Source of the DNA: Volvariella volvacea V23
Taxonomy: Eukaryota > Basidiomycota > Agaricomycetes > Agaricales > Pluteaceae
Assembly: GCA_000349905.1 (NCBI GenBank)
Contig: KB722757.1
Span: 507,349 to 571,348, forward strand
Reading direction: 5' to 3'
Length of the DNA stretch: 64,000 bases
Shown: one piece after another, positions 14,326 to 27,060 of the stretch
How positions within the stretch are numbered: position 1 is the stretch's first letter
Layout: each line of letters begins with the position of its first letter
Program-made: the position numbers and the translations under genes
Notes under the pieces: model-generated
The model's input: the letters and a program-made list of their open reading frames with translations, nothing else
What the model was told of the DNA's origin: nothing
Database searches by the model: none

Positions 14326-15825
14326 ATGGCCTATAGCATTTCTCACAACAAACCATCCAGTCACCACAAGCGTCATACCCACTCGCATTCACATCAGCGT
14401 CACAATCACCCATCACCACAGCAGCAGCACTCCTGGTCAATAGGCACTGCTCTAAACTCGGACCCTCTCGCATCGTCATCGACTCCATCCTCGTCAGCTG
14501 CCACTATAAATACATCATCCACTCCCCGATCCGCATCCGTCTCTGCCCCTCCTACTGCCTCCGGATCCTCGTCCCACAAAATCTCATCAATAAATACCTC
14601 AGTCGGTCCTGCCCCACCCGGCCTCTCGCTGTCCTCACCAACGGCCGTGTTCTCTCCCCACCACTCCCGCCATGGCGCCCTCACCCTCCAACCCTACCAC
14701 CTACACCACCACACGCACCATCACCCCACCCACCCGCACCACCGCGACCAAACCCAGAGCCACACGCACCACCACCCGCTCTCCCCCACCCGCGAGCTGT
14801 CCGAAATCATCCCCCAGATCTACATCTCCGATCTCTCCTTTGCCGAATCCGCCTCCTCCCTCACCGCGCACAAAATAACGCACATCCTCTCCGTCCTGCC
14901 CGACACGATCTACACCCCGCCGCCCTCGCTGCTCCCCGCCCAGCCGAAGCGGCTGCAGATCAAGGTCGAGGACTCGCCGTTTGCGGAGCTGGCCGTGCAC
15001 CTCCCGCAGACGACGCAGTGGATCGCGCAGGCGGTCGAGTCGGGCCCGGACGCGCGGGTGCTCGTGCACTGCGCGGAGGGGATCAGCCGGAGCGTGAGCG
15101 TCGTCGCGGCGTTTCTGATGACCCGGTTCGGGTGGAGCCCGAGCGAGGCGCTGGGGTTCGTGAAGAGCAAGCGGCGCGTGGCGGATCCGAACTTTGGGTT
15201 TGTGGAGCAGCTGTTTGAGTATGGGCGGAACGTGCTGGGCCAGAATTGTTGGAGCAACAGGGAGGCGGGTGGTGCGACGGGTGCGGGCGTGGGGGGAGGA
15301 GGTGTTGCGGTGCAGCCGAGTCTGAGCACTGTGGTGGAAGGACTGGCGAGCGTGGGGAGTGCGAGTCCGGCGAAGAGCACGCCGCTTGGGACGATTATGG
15401 AGTCGTCGCATGGCCCGTCGGTCATTGTGCCAAAAGCACCGGTCCCGTTTGCTCTGCCATCACCAGCACCGCAAGTGCATACGTTCTCATCGATACCCCC
15501 ACCTGCGCCTATACTCGACACCGACATGTGTTCCTCGCCAATCTCAGAGTCCGCACCGACGACAACGACAACGTCGGCTGCATCATCTACTTCGCCTTCG
15601 CCCTCGACTGCGTATCCACCCTTGACCTCGTTGACCTCTCTTAGTTCATTGCCGAGGCAGAACTCGAGATCCAAAGCGTCGAGATCGACGCTGTCGCTGG
15701 TGCTGCCTCCGATGCCCGTGTCCGTGAGCAGACAGGGGTCCGGGTCGGGGATGGGACCACCGGGGTCGCCGATGCGTGCTAGTCCGGAATCGGAGAAGAG
15801 CGTTAGCGTTGCTGCTTTGAGCTAG
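14326..15825 (+). CDS. Dual-specificity protein phosphatase with His-rich N-terminus
   Basis: A 499-residue reading frame with a dual-specificity phosphatase domain at about residues 158-308. The catalytic signature HCAEGISRS has Cys249 as nucleophile and Arg255 as phosphate binder. Asp216, 33 residues upstream, is the candidate general acid. The domain should remove phosphate from Ser/Thr and Tyr of signalling proteins such as MAP kinases; the substrate cannot be told. It is preceded by a Ser-rich and His-rich low-complexity stretch (roughly residues 1-155, with many HH and HTH repeats) and followed by about 190 Ser/Pro/Thr-rich residues without a domain. An upstream exon (ATG at 13726, donor at 13753, acceptor ending 14259) would join in frame and add 31 residues, so the true start may be 13726. 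Codon use in the domain is very GC-rich. Confidence 0.88.
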   Translation: MAYSISHNKPSSHHKRHTHSHSHQRHNHPSPQQQHSWSIGTALNSDPLASSSTPSSSAATINTSSTPRSASVSAPPTASGSSSHKISSINTSVGPAPPGLSLSSPTAVFSPHHSRHGALTLQPYHLHHHTHHHPTHPHHRDQTQSHTHHHPLSPTRELSEIIPQIYISDLSFAESASSLTAHKITHILSVLPDTIYTPPPSLLPAQPKRLQIKVEDSPFAELAVHLPQTTQWIAQAVESGPDARVLVHCAEGISRSVSVVAAFLMTRFGWSPSEALGFVKSKRRVADPNFGFVEQLFEYGRNVLGQNCWSNREAGGATGAGVGGGGVAVQPSLSTVVEGLASVGSASPAKSTPLGTIMESSHGPSVIVPKAPVPFALPSPAPQVHTFSSIPPPAPILDTDMCSSPISESAPTTTTTSAASSTSPSPSTAYPPLTSLTSLSSLPRQNSRSKASRSTLSLVLPPMPVSVSRQGSGSGMGPPGSPMRASPESEKSVSVAALS

Positions 15826-18800
15826 TCGAAGTCGGGCTTTTTGGAAGGAGAAAGGGAAAAAAGAAAAAGAAACATTCAACTGTTCTGTTACTTGTTTTGC
15901 TTTTTTGGTCTTGCTCTTCGTGTTTCCTTTTGTCGCATTTCTTACCTTTTTTTTTCTCGTGTGCCGGTTTTCGGTTTTTCGACTCCCCATCTGCACTCTT
16001 GCATTGTCATGATCATTACCACCCATTGGAGAACCATTTACCATTTACGTCGTGGCCTCTTTTTCTTTTCTTCTGCTCGTGACTTGTGTTATTTATTTAT
16101 TTTTCTATATATTATTTATCTTTTCTGAGAATCAAATCGATCGTCGCGTTCACTTTGGTCAAGCCACACTGGAAAGGAAAAGCACCTCAAGTTGTATTCG
16201 ATTCAAACAGGGTCCATTCAAGTTGTGTTTCAGCGTTTTCAACCACAACAACTGGACTTGCCGATTTCTGCAAGTCGAGATTTGCTGTACATGTATTGAC
16301 GACCAAATCCGTATCTTTGGATGGATGGGTTAGTTACTATAGGAATATGTTGTTCCATTTCTGTATCCCCCTTTCACCAGCACGTATACGCATACGCAAA
16401 CGCATACGTACACTCCATTACCCCCCAAACTCCCACTTACGCCCATGATCGTTCCATATCTACACTGACGTTGACATGGTGCATCGACAGCCTGAGAGGG
16501 GGTGAAGTTGACATCACACACCTCCCAGGCCTGCTGCAACCCACACCATTGCTGTCACCCATTGTATTTCGCTCGTCATCGTCGTCATCGCCTCGATTCA
16601 TTTATCCGACATTTCACTTCACAAATGACGATGACCTGCCATCGTGATGGCGGCACATTGCATCCTGTTCGTGCCCATCCCATACAGTATCATATCATAC
16701 AAATGAACGGCGAAAGTGGGGAAAGTGCGCCATGTCGTGGATCGTATCGTCTTCTGTGTAACCAAGCAAGTTACTACGGTAACTGGTCTTTTACCGACAA
16801 CAGACACAAAAGCCACCGTGCACAAAGTGACCCCATATGACTGTCCTTGTTCCACCGCTTTTTGTCGGCCGGCGGGTGCTGCGAGCCTCAGGCTGTGTGG
16901 CAGTGACACAAGTTCAAGTGGCTTGTCACCGCCAGTGCTATGACGTCACACAGTGGCATCAGCCTCGTCGCGGCCGTAAGTAATTGAACGCTCCTGCGAA
17001 AACTTTTCCGCAGCAAGCGTGGTCCGTAGGCTCAACGCTCGGAGCCTCAAAGTGACCGCACGGGCAATGGAAGTGAGCAAGTCGCAACGCAACGCAATAT
17101 GATGGGTTATGGCAAGTTTCATTCAGGTTGACTGACACTTTGTGTTCAAGGCTGGCGGTTGCTGGATTCGAAAAAGTGTAAGTGAAAACTGTAACCCTAA
17201 TGCGAGCTGCTCGGAGAATGAAGCTCGCCGAGCGAGATGAGAAAAAAAGTGGTGCTAGCGAGGAAGGTTAGGCTCAGGTGCTGCTATACGGAACCACAAC
17301 CGAAGGCTTGGGTGGGTATCGTGGCACTATGCTTGCCACCACCGGCAGTGCCGGTGCGTTAACAACGGAATCTACTTTACTCTAATCGCACACACTAGTG
17401 CGACGCTTCGAATTCGTTCGATCGAAAGGTGCGTTCTCAATGAGATTGTCTTGATGCATTGGATGACCTCATTCAATGAAATCTAGCTGTCCTGTCATGG
17501 TGTGGGTGTTGTCATGGAATCGCCTTTTATGCTCCCTTGCTGACCGGGATGTGGGGATTCTGGTTCGTAACTGCGTAGTCCTGGTAAGTACTAATGCTCG
17601 CCTATCGGCCAGTGACGATACAGAAAGGTTAAACATGCGCAATTGGGCCTTCTCTTCTGATACTTTCTCGTGTCAAACGAATCGCCATAGCGGTATCCCA
17701 CTGCCTTAATCGGCTCGGTCAACAGCAGCACCACCGTTGACCTTTTCGATCCCCCGAGTACTCTATTGCTTGATGTTATCAGTGCTAAAGTATGTTTCTC
17801 CATTGTTCTCCCGATTTGGATTTGAATTCTTGACGAAGCACGAGCAGCATTTTGACCTGCACCTCAAGGCCACAGGCCCTCCTTCAGGCAGGCAGACAGG
17901 GAGAATGATGGCACGACTCCCTGATGCTGGGCGCTCATCAAGCAGATTTGCATGAACAACTAAATCAATCTGGGGCATCATTTCTTCCTAGGTTATTTCC
18001 GAACTGCAAGGTTGATGTGTGGGTGCATCAAAGAGAGGACCCATTCGGTCGTTGCAGGTACGCACCTACAATATTCCCCCATCCGCATTCTCTCCATCTC
18101 TGGTGTTGCACCCACAGATATATCGTCAGAGTCAGTCTCTCGACACGTCACTCTAAACTCGTTGTCAAATCGCCGTTTCGAGACTTTGAGGGCTACATGC
18201 TGCTGATGCACTACAGTACCGAGTAAGCCCACCCATTTTTGTACCAAGGCTCCTCGCGATCGCAGGGTTCTCCGCACTGGCTTTCGGGGTTAATCGTGCC
18301 TGCAGCTGCTGCCACGTTGTGTCCGAGTCTCTGAGTCATCCCCCTCCAACATACACACGCAGAAGTCTTATCGCCAGGGCGGAGGCTCCACTCGAGCCGG
18401 CAGGATACTTATCGTGGATAGTGTTCCAGTCCTGCTGGTGTGTGTGGTGCACGGTACTGTATGCTGTATGCGTATGTGTATCGTGATGGGCATGACGAGG
18501 CGTGATTGCCACTGTGGTGCGTGCCCGTGGTGCATGTCTCCCCTCGTCACGGCCAACCTCCGAGTCCGGAAAAACCTGAAGGGGTGGTGATAGTGTGTGT
18601 GTCCAAGGTACGTTGAAGCTTGCCAACGGGATACTGAGTACTGGCGCAGTAGCGAATTCTAATGATGTCGATTCAGGTCCGCACACGCTACGCTGGGGAT
18701 AACACCAAAGACACCAGACACACACAATCGACAGCCTAAGGTCGAGTCAAAGAGCCCAGTCCGTAAAGCCTAAACCCACTTATCAGCCGCGCGCAGCAGC

Positions 18801-20141
18801 CCTCGCAGCACCATCACCATCAGCAGCAGCAGCGGCTTACAAGCGCAGGCAGGCATCAGGCATCGTGCACGATACGAACTCTCGGATATGACGGTACACC
18901 CTGGCTATCTGATCAACAGCCGGAGGGAAGGCCCATCCCATCCCTCGTTCACAGCACCCTCCCGCCCCTTGCGTCTCTTACCTCTGGCCCCAGGCTGGCT
19001 CCCATCCCCATGGCCGCACCAAAACGGTGCTCCAACGGCTCCAGCGGGCAAGCGAGTGATACAGCTGCTACTATAGTGTGGGCGTGGGTGCGAAACGGAT
19101 GGGTGCTCCAGCTTGGAGGACGGCGCAAGGGTCTTTCCTCGTTTTTGCCGATAAGCCCTCTGACGGTAGCCCACTTGAGTGGCTGCACTACTCATGTTGG
19201 AAGGCCTGGCATCACGGTAACTAGGTTATAAAACTCCAACACCCCCATCGCCAGGCTTCGAGGTTACCACACTCCCCGAGAGAGGGGGAGAGAGAAAAAG
19301 TACGTACGCTAGCATATGCGTAACGCCTGACTGTAACTATCTCGGTGTCAATTACATTGCCCCCCATTACTGTACTCGGGCTCCTCAGGTTGCCAGCACC
19401 CGTGCGCGTGATCAGGCTTATAATCGTTGCGTGCATGCATGCCACTGGGGATGGTCAGGGTGTGAGATTGTAACTCGAGTAGCTCGGCTAACGGTGCTGC
19501 TGCTGGTGCTGCACACCTGAGCAGGTTCGAGCCACGGGAAGCCACGCGACTTTCATGTAATTGACCCATGGGCTCGTCATGACGGAACACTAAAAAAAAC
19601 CTGCTCGAGGTCTCGTAAACGTTAACGTCCTTGCCACGATACTGTACACTCAGGAGAGTAAGGGAAGAGGGAACCTTGACTCGTGGTCCGAGGAACTGTG
19701 ATTTATTCGCCACGATGGAGATTTCGAAAATAATCCCTAGATAGATTACAATGTATACAAAAACACCTTGATTTACTTGGAATTATGGAATGAGGAGAGA
19801 TCGAACAGAGAAAGTGAAGTATCTATGTCGTCACAAAAGTTTCACAACTACCCAGATAAGGAACATGGAAAGAAATTGGTCATGGGGACAGTAGATGCAT
19901 ACAGGGAAGGGGTGACAATACATTAAAATATAGATGATGGCCGTGAACCCACGAGCGGCCAGACGAAGATCCGTGCATCGTTCCAAGGTCTGGAGGAATA
20001 TTGAAGCAATATGAAATTGTCCGCGGAGGAAACAAGGGAATGGAGCAGGGTGGTGGTAGTGATAGGATATCCATAATGAGGACGGAGCGAACCGGGGGAG
20101 TGCAATGCTAAGCAGGGCCGCGAAAAGGGGGGGTCAGGCGC
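15826..20141. other. Gene-free region between phosphatase and Rab gene
   Basis: The first 300 bases after the phosphatase stop are T-rich and look like a 3' UTR and terminator. Beyond that I see only short frames on both strands, none with a recognisable domain or a convincing exon chain. Confidence 0.45.
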
Positions 20142-21255
<1,114 letters not shown>

Positions 21256-21625
21256 GAATGTCGAGATAGTCGCAATGTATAGAGAAGTAAATGAAGTCCC
21301 TGGCTCGAATAGCTCGCTCTATGTCGGTGAAAGAGGTCGTCAGGTCTTATAGTTCGTACAGGGTGCTTGTTTCAATAAAAATATCGCTTCGTCAACACCG
21401 ATGTCGATGAGGACAATGAGGAAGGAGATGTACAGCAGGTGATGGTAACTTGGACCCAGTGGAATTGTCACATCCTCCCAATAGGGCATTTACTTGAAAA
21501 GGCAAATATCTTTTACAGTCACGTGCCTACTTTCCACGGGCGTTTCCGGAGGGCAGCCAACACCGCTCTCATCACCGAAAACCGCATTTACATTCACCTC
21601 CTCCATCGTTGAACTCGATACCACA
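21256..21625. promoter_or_regulatory. Shared promoter region between Rab gene and ATP15
   Basis: The 370 bp between two divergent start codons must hold both promoters and both 5' leaders. No TATA box or named operator stands out. The assignment rests on position only. Confidence 0.6.
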
Positions 21626-21973
21626 ATGAGCACTCCCTGGCGCAACGTCTTCACGTAGGTCCTACCTCTGGTCATCACAAACCCATAGTCTATCTCACAA
21701 TTTGCTTTTCGAACATTTGCTCTTGTGGATTTTAGTTACAACAAATTCTCGCAGATTACTGCTCGTGCTCTGCGCGCATCTCTGAAGACCGAGGAGCGAC
21801 TTGCGGCGGAGAGGCGCGGTGCCACCGCTTTGAGATATCAAAAGTGGGAGAATGGCTTGGGTGGCGTCCATGTGCGTTTCAGTTCAACGTTCCGCATTTT
21901 TTTTTTCGTTGTGCTCATGCACTCCGGTTCACTCTAGCAACACCTCAATGCGGAGAAGACAACAAAGGCTTAA
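21626..21973 (+). CDS. ATP15: Mitochondrial ATP synthase F1 subunit epsilon
   Basis: A small subunit of the central stalk of mitochondrial F1-ATPase, in the matrix. Three exons (21626-21654, 21736-21871, 21938-21973) give 66 residues, close to the 62 of yeast Atp15. The conserved core is plain: 'MSTPWRN' followed by 'TYNKFSQITARALRASLKTE', matching the W-R-x-x-x-x-x-Y-x-x-Y-x-x-x-x-x-x-x-A-[LIV]-R-x-[SA]-L-K-T-E pattern of the family. As usual for this subunit there is no long presequence. It was missed as a simple open frame because the first exon is only 29 nt. Confidence 0.93.
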
Positions 21974-24900
21974 TTAGATCTCACTACCGTCTCGCATTCA
22001 TCTGTCTCGCAGTCCTTGCATGTATCATGGTGCTTGGACCCGTTTCTGATATCGCAAAGTAATCAAGAGGATTCATTCACAAAACATCGACCCCCTTACC
22101 TTGTGCTTTCCTATCCTCAAACTACCCTCCAAACTCGGTTTCGTGATGTTCCTGCTGCACGGCATTATGCCCGTATTGCAACTTCTGGTTGCTAGGCGGC
22201 CTGGTGTAGGTTTCATCTGTTGCACGCACTACGATACCTCTCCGTGGTACTTCGTATGCATGCGGTATGCAATTCCTGACCATGAATGAGATGTCCTCTT
22301 GGACGTTTTGCAATGCATCATTGGCTACTATTTCAATACCCATCGGGGGTGTTGGCCTGTTCCGCTCATGAGCCTCACACTATATACGTCACTCCGTGGT
22401 TTTCGCGTGGCCTTTTCATAATGTTCCGAAGGGGCACGCTGCGTACCTGTCACATCTTCACGTATAATGAATCTGTTTCGCGGAGTTCTCGAGAATTTCT
22501 CACCTCTTTCACCTCCTAAAACCATTAACACGCTTACTTCGAACATGCAGATTAGATACCCTTTGCAGGCACTCATCAGTGTCTGGGACCTGTACTTAAT
22601 AGTCAAGGATGCACGTCTTGTTGGCTGACTCGTGGCCCGGCTTGCGTGGGGATCTTCTTTTGCGGATCCGCTATGCTGTTCTCAATTCCAAACTTCAGAC
22701 GCATGTGTTGCGGGCGTTTTGCCCTGGCATCCGCAACGCGCTTACGGTAGATGTGTCAAGTACAAAAGTACCTAACGCAGTGCAAACACAACAATGCAGC
22801 CAACCTTCTGACAGAGTCCTTTACAGCTTTGACGCTCATATCCTCCCTCTATCCTATGCGCATGCTGATGAAGGGCCCATACAGCCAAGGCAAGTTGATA
22901 TCCGCATCAAGGTGACGCTGTTTGATGGACCGGTACACGTTGGGCCTACAGCGCACCTTCATTCAGCACTGGAGAGAACAATGACCGTGCTGTATGTCCC
23001 ATCAAACACGCGTTGTGGTGTTCGTTATTTGCTGTTCATTCGCTTGTATCATTCAACACAAGGTTTCTAGGATTGCGCTGATTGGATCTGGGGCAGTCCT
23101 CATTTGCACAGAGGCGCTCAATCCCCATTCGAGGGATGATACAAGGGAGGTTGAACCCCAAAACGCGCAACGCATATCATACCTTCTTTGCTGGTTCCCA
23201 TTGTGGTGATGTACGTGTCTTTCTATTGCTTGGACGGACCACGGAACATTCAGTGGTGATCGTGATCTTGAGGGTGTGCTCCAATTCCGATCTTTTGGTG
23301 TGTACACCATCAAAGCACCTCATTGGTATACTTGTCTTCTTACCCGTAATTTGGTTTTTTATTTCGTTAAACAGAGAACATGCAACGTGGGCTAGCGGGA
23401 TTCTCCTGAGTTATGACCCAGGGATATGAACGATCGGATTACTTCGTCGTTCAGATACTCCAGGATCGTTACCACTTGCCCTGCCTATTCATATCATACA
23501 GGGACAGGTGTAATCTTCACGATTTTGCAAAGCACCACTGACATTCCTGGTGTTTGCCTCTGGTACCTCTGCCACCCACCTATTATTAACGACTCCGAGT
23601 GCGGCTAAATAACGGCAAGCACCCTCTTTCCTCTTGACTCAATTGCCACCCTGCTATTACTCAATCCGTTTATTACAGTCAACGTCCGCGCCAGGCATAT
23701 GAAAGAGGTCGAGTTACGGAGATGCATCGTTCTGGATTCTTACATGTGTTCGGTTATGAATACCCATGAAAGCTCCGCATGTCCAAGCACCCGCGCCTGC
23801 TAATATTCTTGTGACGGTTCTGATGTGGGACGCGCGTCGCCGTACTACGTCCCGTCCCGGTGTCCAGCTGATTAGGCGGAACGTCAGGTGTGCTGCTTCT
23901 CATTTCGCTGCACACTCGCGGATATTGACGCATGAAGAGATAGTGCACCTCTCGTCTGCTGAGTGACAAGTCGTGCTTCCCGGGCTCATTTTCTCACCCA
24001 AGCTTGTGGTGTTAATATACTGCTGTACCCCAAATCCATTGTTCGCAGGAGCGGGGATCGAGGGCTAAAGTAAAGCGAAGAACAGACGAGACCCACACAC
24101 GTTTTACCACTCCCAACGCGCTGGGTCTATTCAAGTCATCCCACGGGCTCTCTTTGTACGTCTGTCCATCACCAACTATAGTCGCATTCAAACCCTATCC
24201 CGAACATGTCCTGGCCGTGGCATCGGAAACTGAAGTAAGTGATTCTTCTACCACCATCACCATCATCTGATGGAATGAATAAATGGGCGTGTCAGCTGAT
24301 GATAGCGTTGGTAGATATTATGAAAGGCTGTATGACGCTAAATGCCTCCACGCTCTGCGCTTAAATGCGTCTATCAAATGTAGAGGTGCGCTCTTGGTTC
24401 TATGCGGGCTGTTCAGCTTCCCCAGGTCATTAATAATTGTGTTGTACTCTATATCTCTATGCTCCGTCCTTGATAACATACTGGGATGATCACCCACTTG
24501 GGGAGGTTCTATTAACTAACAGCTGTAGCGGATAGGCCTAGACCCATTACCTTGACCTCACAAGTGAATAGACTGCTGAAGCGCACAGAAGGTGTCACCG
24601 AAATAGAATGGGCTATCGTTCCCTTTCCAATACATTTGTGGGAGCAGAGTTGGTCTCCGTACATGCAATATGCAATATTGGGGTCAATCTCAAGTTCGAC
24701 GGGGTTTGGTATCCGTTGATACGCGCGTCAATGTGTGGGTGGGGCACCAATGGAGAATCATACTCGACCAATTTAGACCCTGAACCCACAAGAGCGGCGC
24801 TGCTGTTCGACTAGGAGAGAAAGCTATAGGCAAGGTGCGGAGCCGATAGTCCTAATAATCGGGGTAAAGCAGACAAGGTGACAAATGACTCAGGCGACAA

Positions 24901-25459
24901 TAAATTTTTACAGATCAAACTACCGTGGTAATAAAAGTGGTCCTCAACCCCAGCAGTACGGCGTTTTAAAGTTATGGATATGATAGCTGTATTAGGGTGA
25001 CAGGGTACTTCGCTCAAAGTCGCAGTATTCCTCCATTGCCCTTGTCTTGCGACATATAGGCTGTCTCCTGAGTCTTTGCGGTTGACGTATCGTCGGACAG
25101 CACAGTAACAAGGACACGCAAGAACCATTACCGTGGACGCAGCGCGAATGAACCGTTCCCTACACCCGAATAAGTAACGGCCCACCCGCTTTGCCCACTC
25201 AACCCGATGAATATATTGGTAAGCTCAATCATCCTGTTTAAAAACTACCAAATCTGCTCGATTGCGAGAGGCCAAGTCCATTTGGTAAGCTCAAGACCGT
25301 GCTTCATTGGTCGGACCCATAGAGTGGAAGCTATGTATGCGCTCTTATGCTGTCGTCAGGTGCGCTGCATCTCCACCAGTAGGCACCCGGAATAAGTTGG
25401 TGTTCAGACCCAGTGAAAACGTGTCGCCGCGAGAATCCGGTGTCAACCGGGACAGGCGG
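21974..25459. other. Region without a supportable gene, some coding-like relics
   Basis: The longest frame (22609-23070, plus, 153 codons) has no motif I recognise. On the minus strand at 22122-22606 two adjacent frames have protein-like composition ('GERGEKFSRTPRNRFIIRED' and 'FMVRNCIPHAYEVPRRGIVV'), but I cannot join or name them. At about 24207 an ATG with ten codons (MSWPWHRKLK) is followed by GTAAGT after a promoter-like stretch. It could be a first exon of a gene running toward the gap, but no second exon is evident. Confidence 0.4.
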
Positions 25460-25559
25460 NNNNNNNNNNNNNNNNNNNNNNNNNNNNNNNNNNNNNNNNN
25501 NNNNNNNNNNNNNNNNNNNNNNNNNNNNNNNNNNNNNNNNNNNNNNNNNNNNNNNNNNN
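25460..25559. other. Assembly gap of 100 N
   Basis: One hundred unspecified bases. The fixed length suggests a scaffold join of unknown true size. Confidence 0.99.
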
Positions 25560-26039
25560 TTCAGATACCGATGATTCCAACCAGACATCGGTGTAGCTAG
25601 CCTTCAAGTTTTTTTATCTATTGCATTCTATCGTAGGCCTTCTGCATGCGAAGCTTATGAAGAAGAGAACTGGAAAAGATCAGATAACGCATCACTTGTC
25701 AATTTGGGTTACCCAAAAATCATTTACAGACAAAACGACCGCAGGCACCCCAAAGAGCTTCTGTAGAAGCCACTGCTCCTCAGAAGCTAAGAGGTGCGAG
25801 AAGAATCTCTTCAGTGTTGGGGAGCGCAATCACGATTGTATCTAGATTGGGAATTGAACGAAAAGCCTATTTTACGTTCCTGACCACAGTGCCTACGGGA
25901 AACATTGAAAGTATCTCGAAAGTTTTGCAGCTCAATTATGGTAGGAATCGCACGAGGTTTGAAAACAGATCAAGTCCATTTTCTAATTAATATTACGAGT
26001 AGTAGTAGGAAACGCCGAGTTTAGTGAGAATAAGACCCT

Positions 26040-26370
26040 CGAGAAATCTTGAACAGCACACGTCCAATACAGTTATTTAATGAAGCGAAATGTTTAACTG
26101 GAAAACTCCATCGTATCGCAGACACATTCCGGATAAGTGGGGTGCATCCGAGAAAGCGTGGTGATCGGGCTGTCGGAATGGAAAGGTTTGATACCGAAGC
26201 TGATGGCAAAATCAAGATACTGCAGCATCTGAAACGCTCCCCGCATACCTTCAAGCGCAGCAAAGATACTTTCGTCAAAGCAAATATAACGGTTGAAGCT
26301 CTTCCATCGACAACGGTATGACGAGAGCAGAACGAGCATGGAGAGTGGTGGAGGGTCGTTGTTTAACCAA
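26040..26370 (-). pseudogene. F-box-type gene, short decayed fragment
   Basis: The minus strand carries 'FAALEGMRGAFQMLQYLDF', nearly the same as 'FAALNSMRGNFQMLRSLDL' in the neighbouring copy at 27-28 kb. After a frame change it continues with 'HAFSDAPHLSGMCLRYDG', matching 'DAFSDAQNLSSVHLSLDG'. The F-box, the start and the C-terminal half are absent, and at least one frameshift and a stop break the rest. A Crinkler-like fragment on the other strand begins within about ten bases of its outer edge. Confidence 0.7.
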
Positions 26371-26378
26371 AGGTAATA

Positions 26379-26610
26379 TCCAAGCGCCTGATGAATGTGA
26401 TGAGTTCGCTTGACAAATCCACAATAGAAAGTGTGATTAATGATGTCTCTGCCCTTCGGTTTCACGATGTATCCCAGTACATCCTCTCGCTATCTCCTGG
26501 TCCCAAGCGCGATGAGCCAAGCGTTAATTTTGTTTCAACCTATGTTGGGGATCAACTTATCGATGTACTCCAACCCAAAATATATTTGTACAAGTCCTTA
26601 AAGATACCAG
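26379..26610 (+). pseudogene. Crinkler-like protein, internal fragment
   Basis: The frame reads 'LDKSTIESVINDVSALRFHD' and 'VSQYILSLSPGPKRDEPSVN', then a 'GDQLIDVL' end. It aligns without gaps to the segment of the longer Crinkler-like gene at 33120-33300 ('LNKSTIHTILDDASNLQFHE', 'ISHYILSLSPGSTRDEPRVN', 'RDQLIDIL'). Only about 75 codons remain, with neither the N-terminal header nor the P-loop region. It is a relic left by duplication or rearrangement. Confidence 0.7.
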
Positions 26611-27060
26611 TAAACATAATTTCTCTGGCTCTCTGCGTAATCTGGACTCATTGACACCCCTTGGAATAGGTCCAGACAATAGGCCGTCTGCCGTTGCATT
26701 AAAGTCAAACCAATCAGAGTCAATTCAAGAATGAAAATTAATGAAAGTTTCAATTGCATCCAAACGGATGAAGCAAGTGGACATTGAGATTGAAAATAAA
26801 AGCCGGATTTTTATTCTAGTGCAGATGCATTTTATTTCGCTGGATGGCTTGGACTCCGTCTCTGAGTTTAAAGTAACAGGCCATCCAGTTCAGCAGATAA
26901 AATTCATAACAGTAGAGATTCAGCAAGTAGTCCCTTATATTCTTCGCAGGAATGAATTCGGTGATCAATACAGAGCCCATACATTCAGTCGGATGCTCAT
27001 ATGTAAACAAGGTGAGATACAAATACAAGACCATAGTGCAAGTGGATCCATCGTTATCAA

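Noticed and set aside
14701..15674. Two long antisense frames over the phosphatase
   Set aside because: They mirror the GC-rich, biased codon use of the phosphatase exon and have no motif.
19520..19560. B-box-like word ggttcgagcc
   Set aside because: No matching A box, acceptor or D arm nearby, so not a tRNA.
22609..23070. Plus-strand frame of 153 codons
   Set aside because: No motif, no promoter or splice context, and length alone is possible by chance in this much sequence.
24207..24240. Possible first exon MSWPWHRKLK with a GTAAGT donor
   Set aside because: The promoter-like flank and donor are suggestive, but no second exon was found before the assembly gap.
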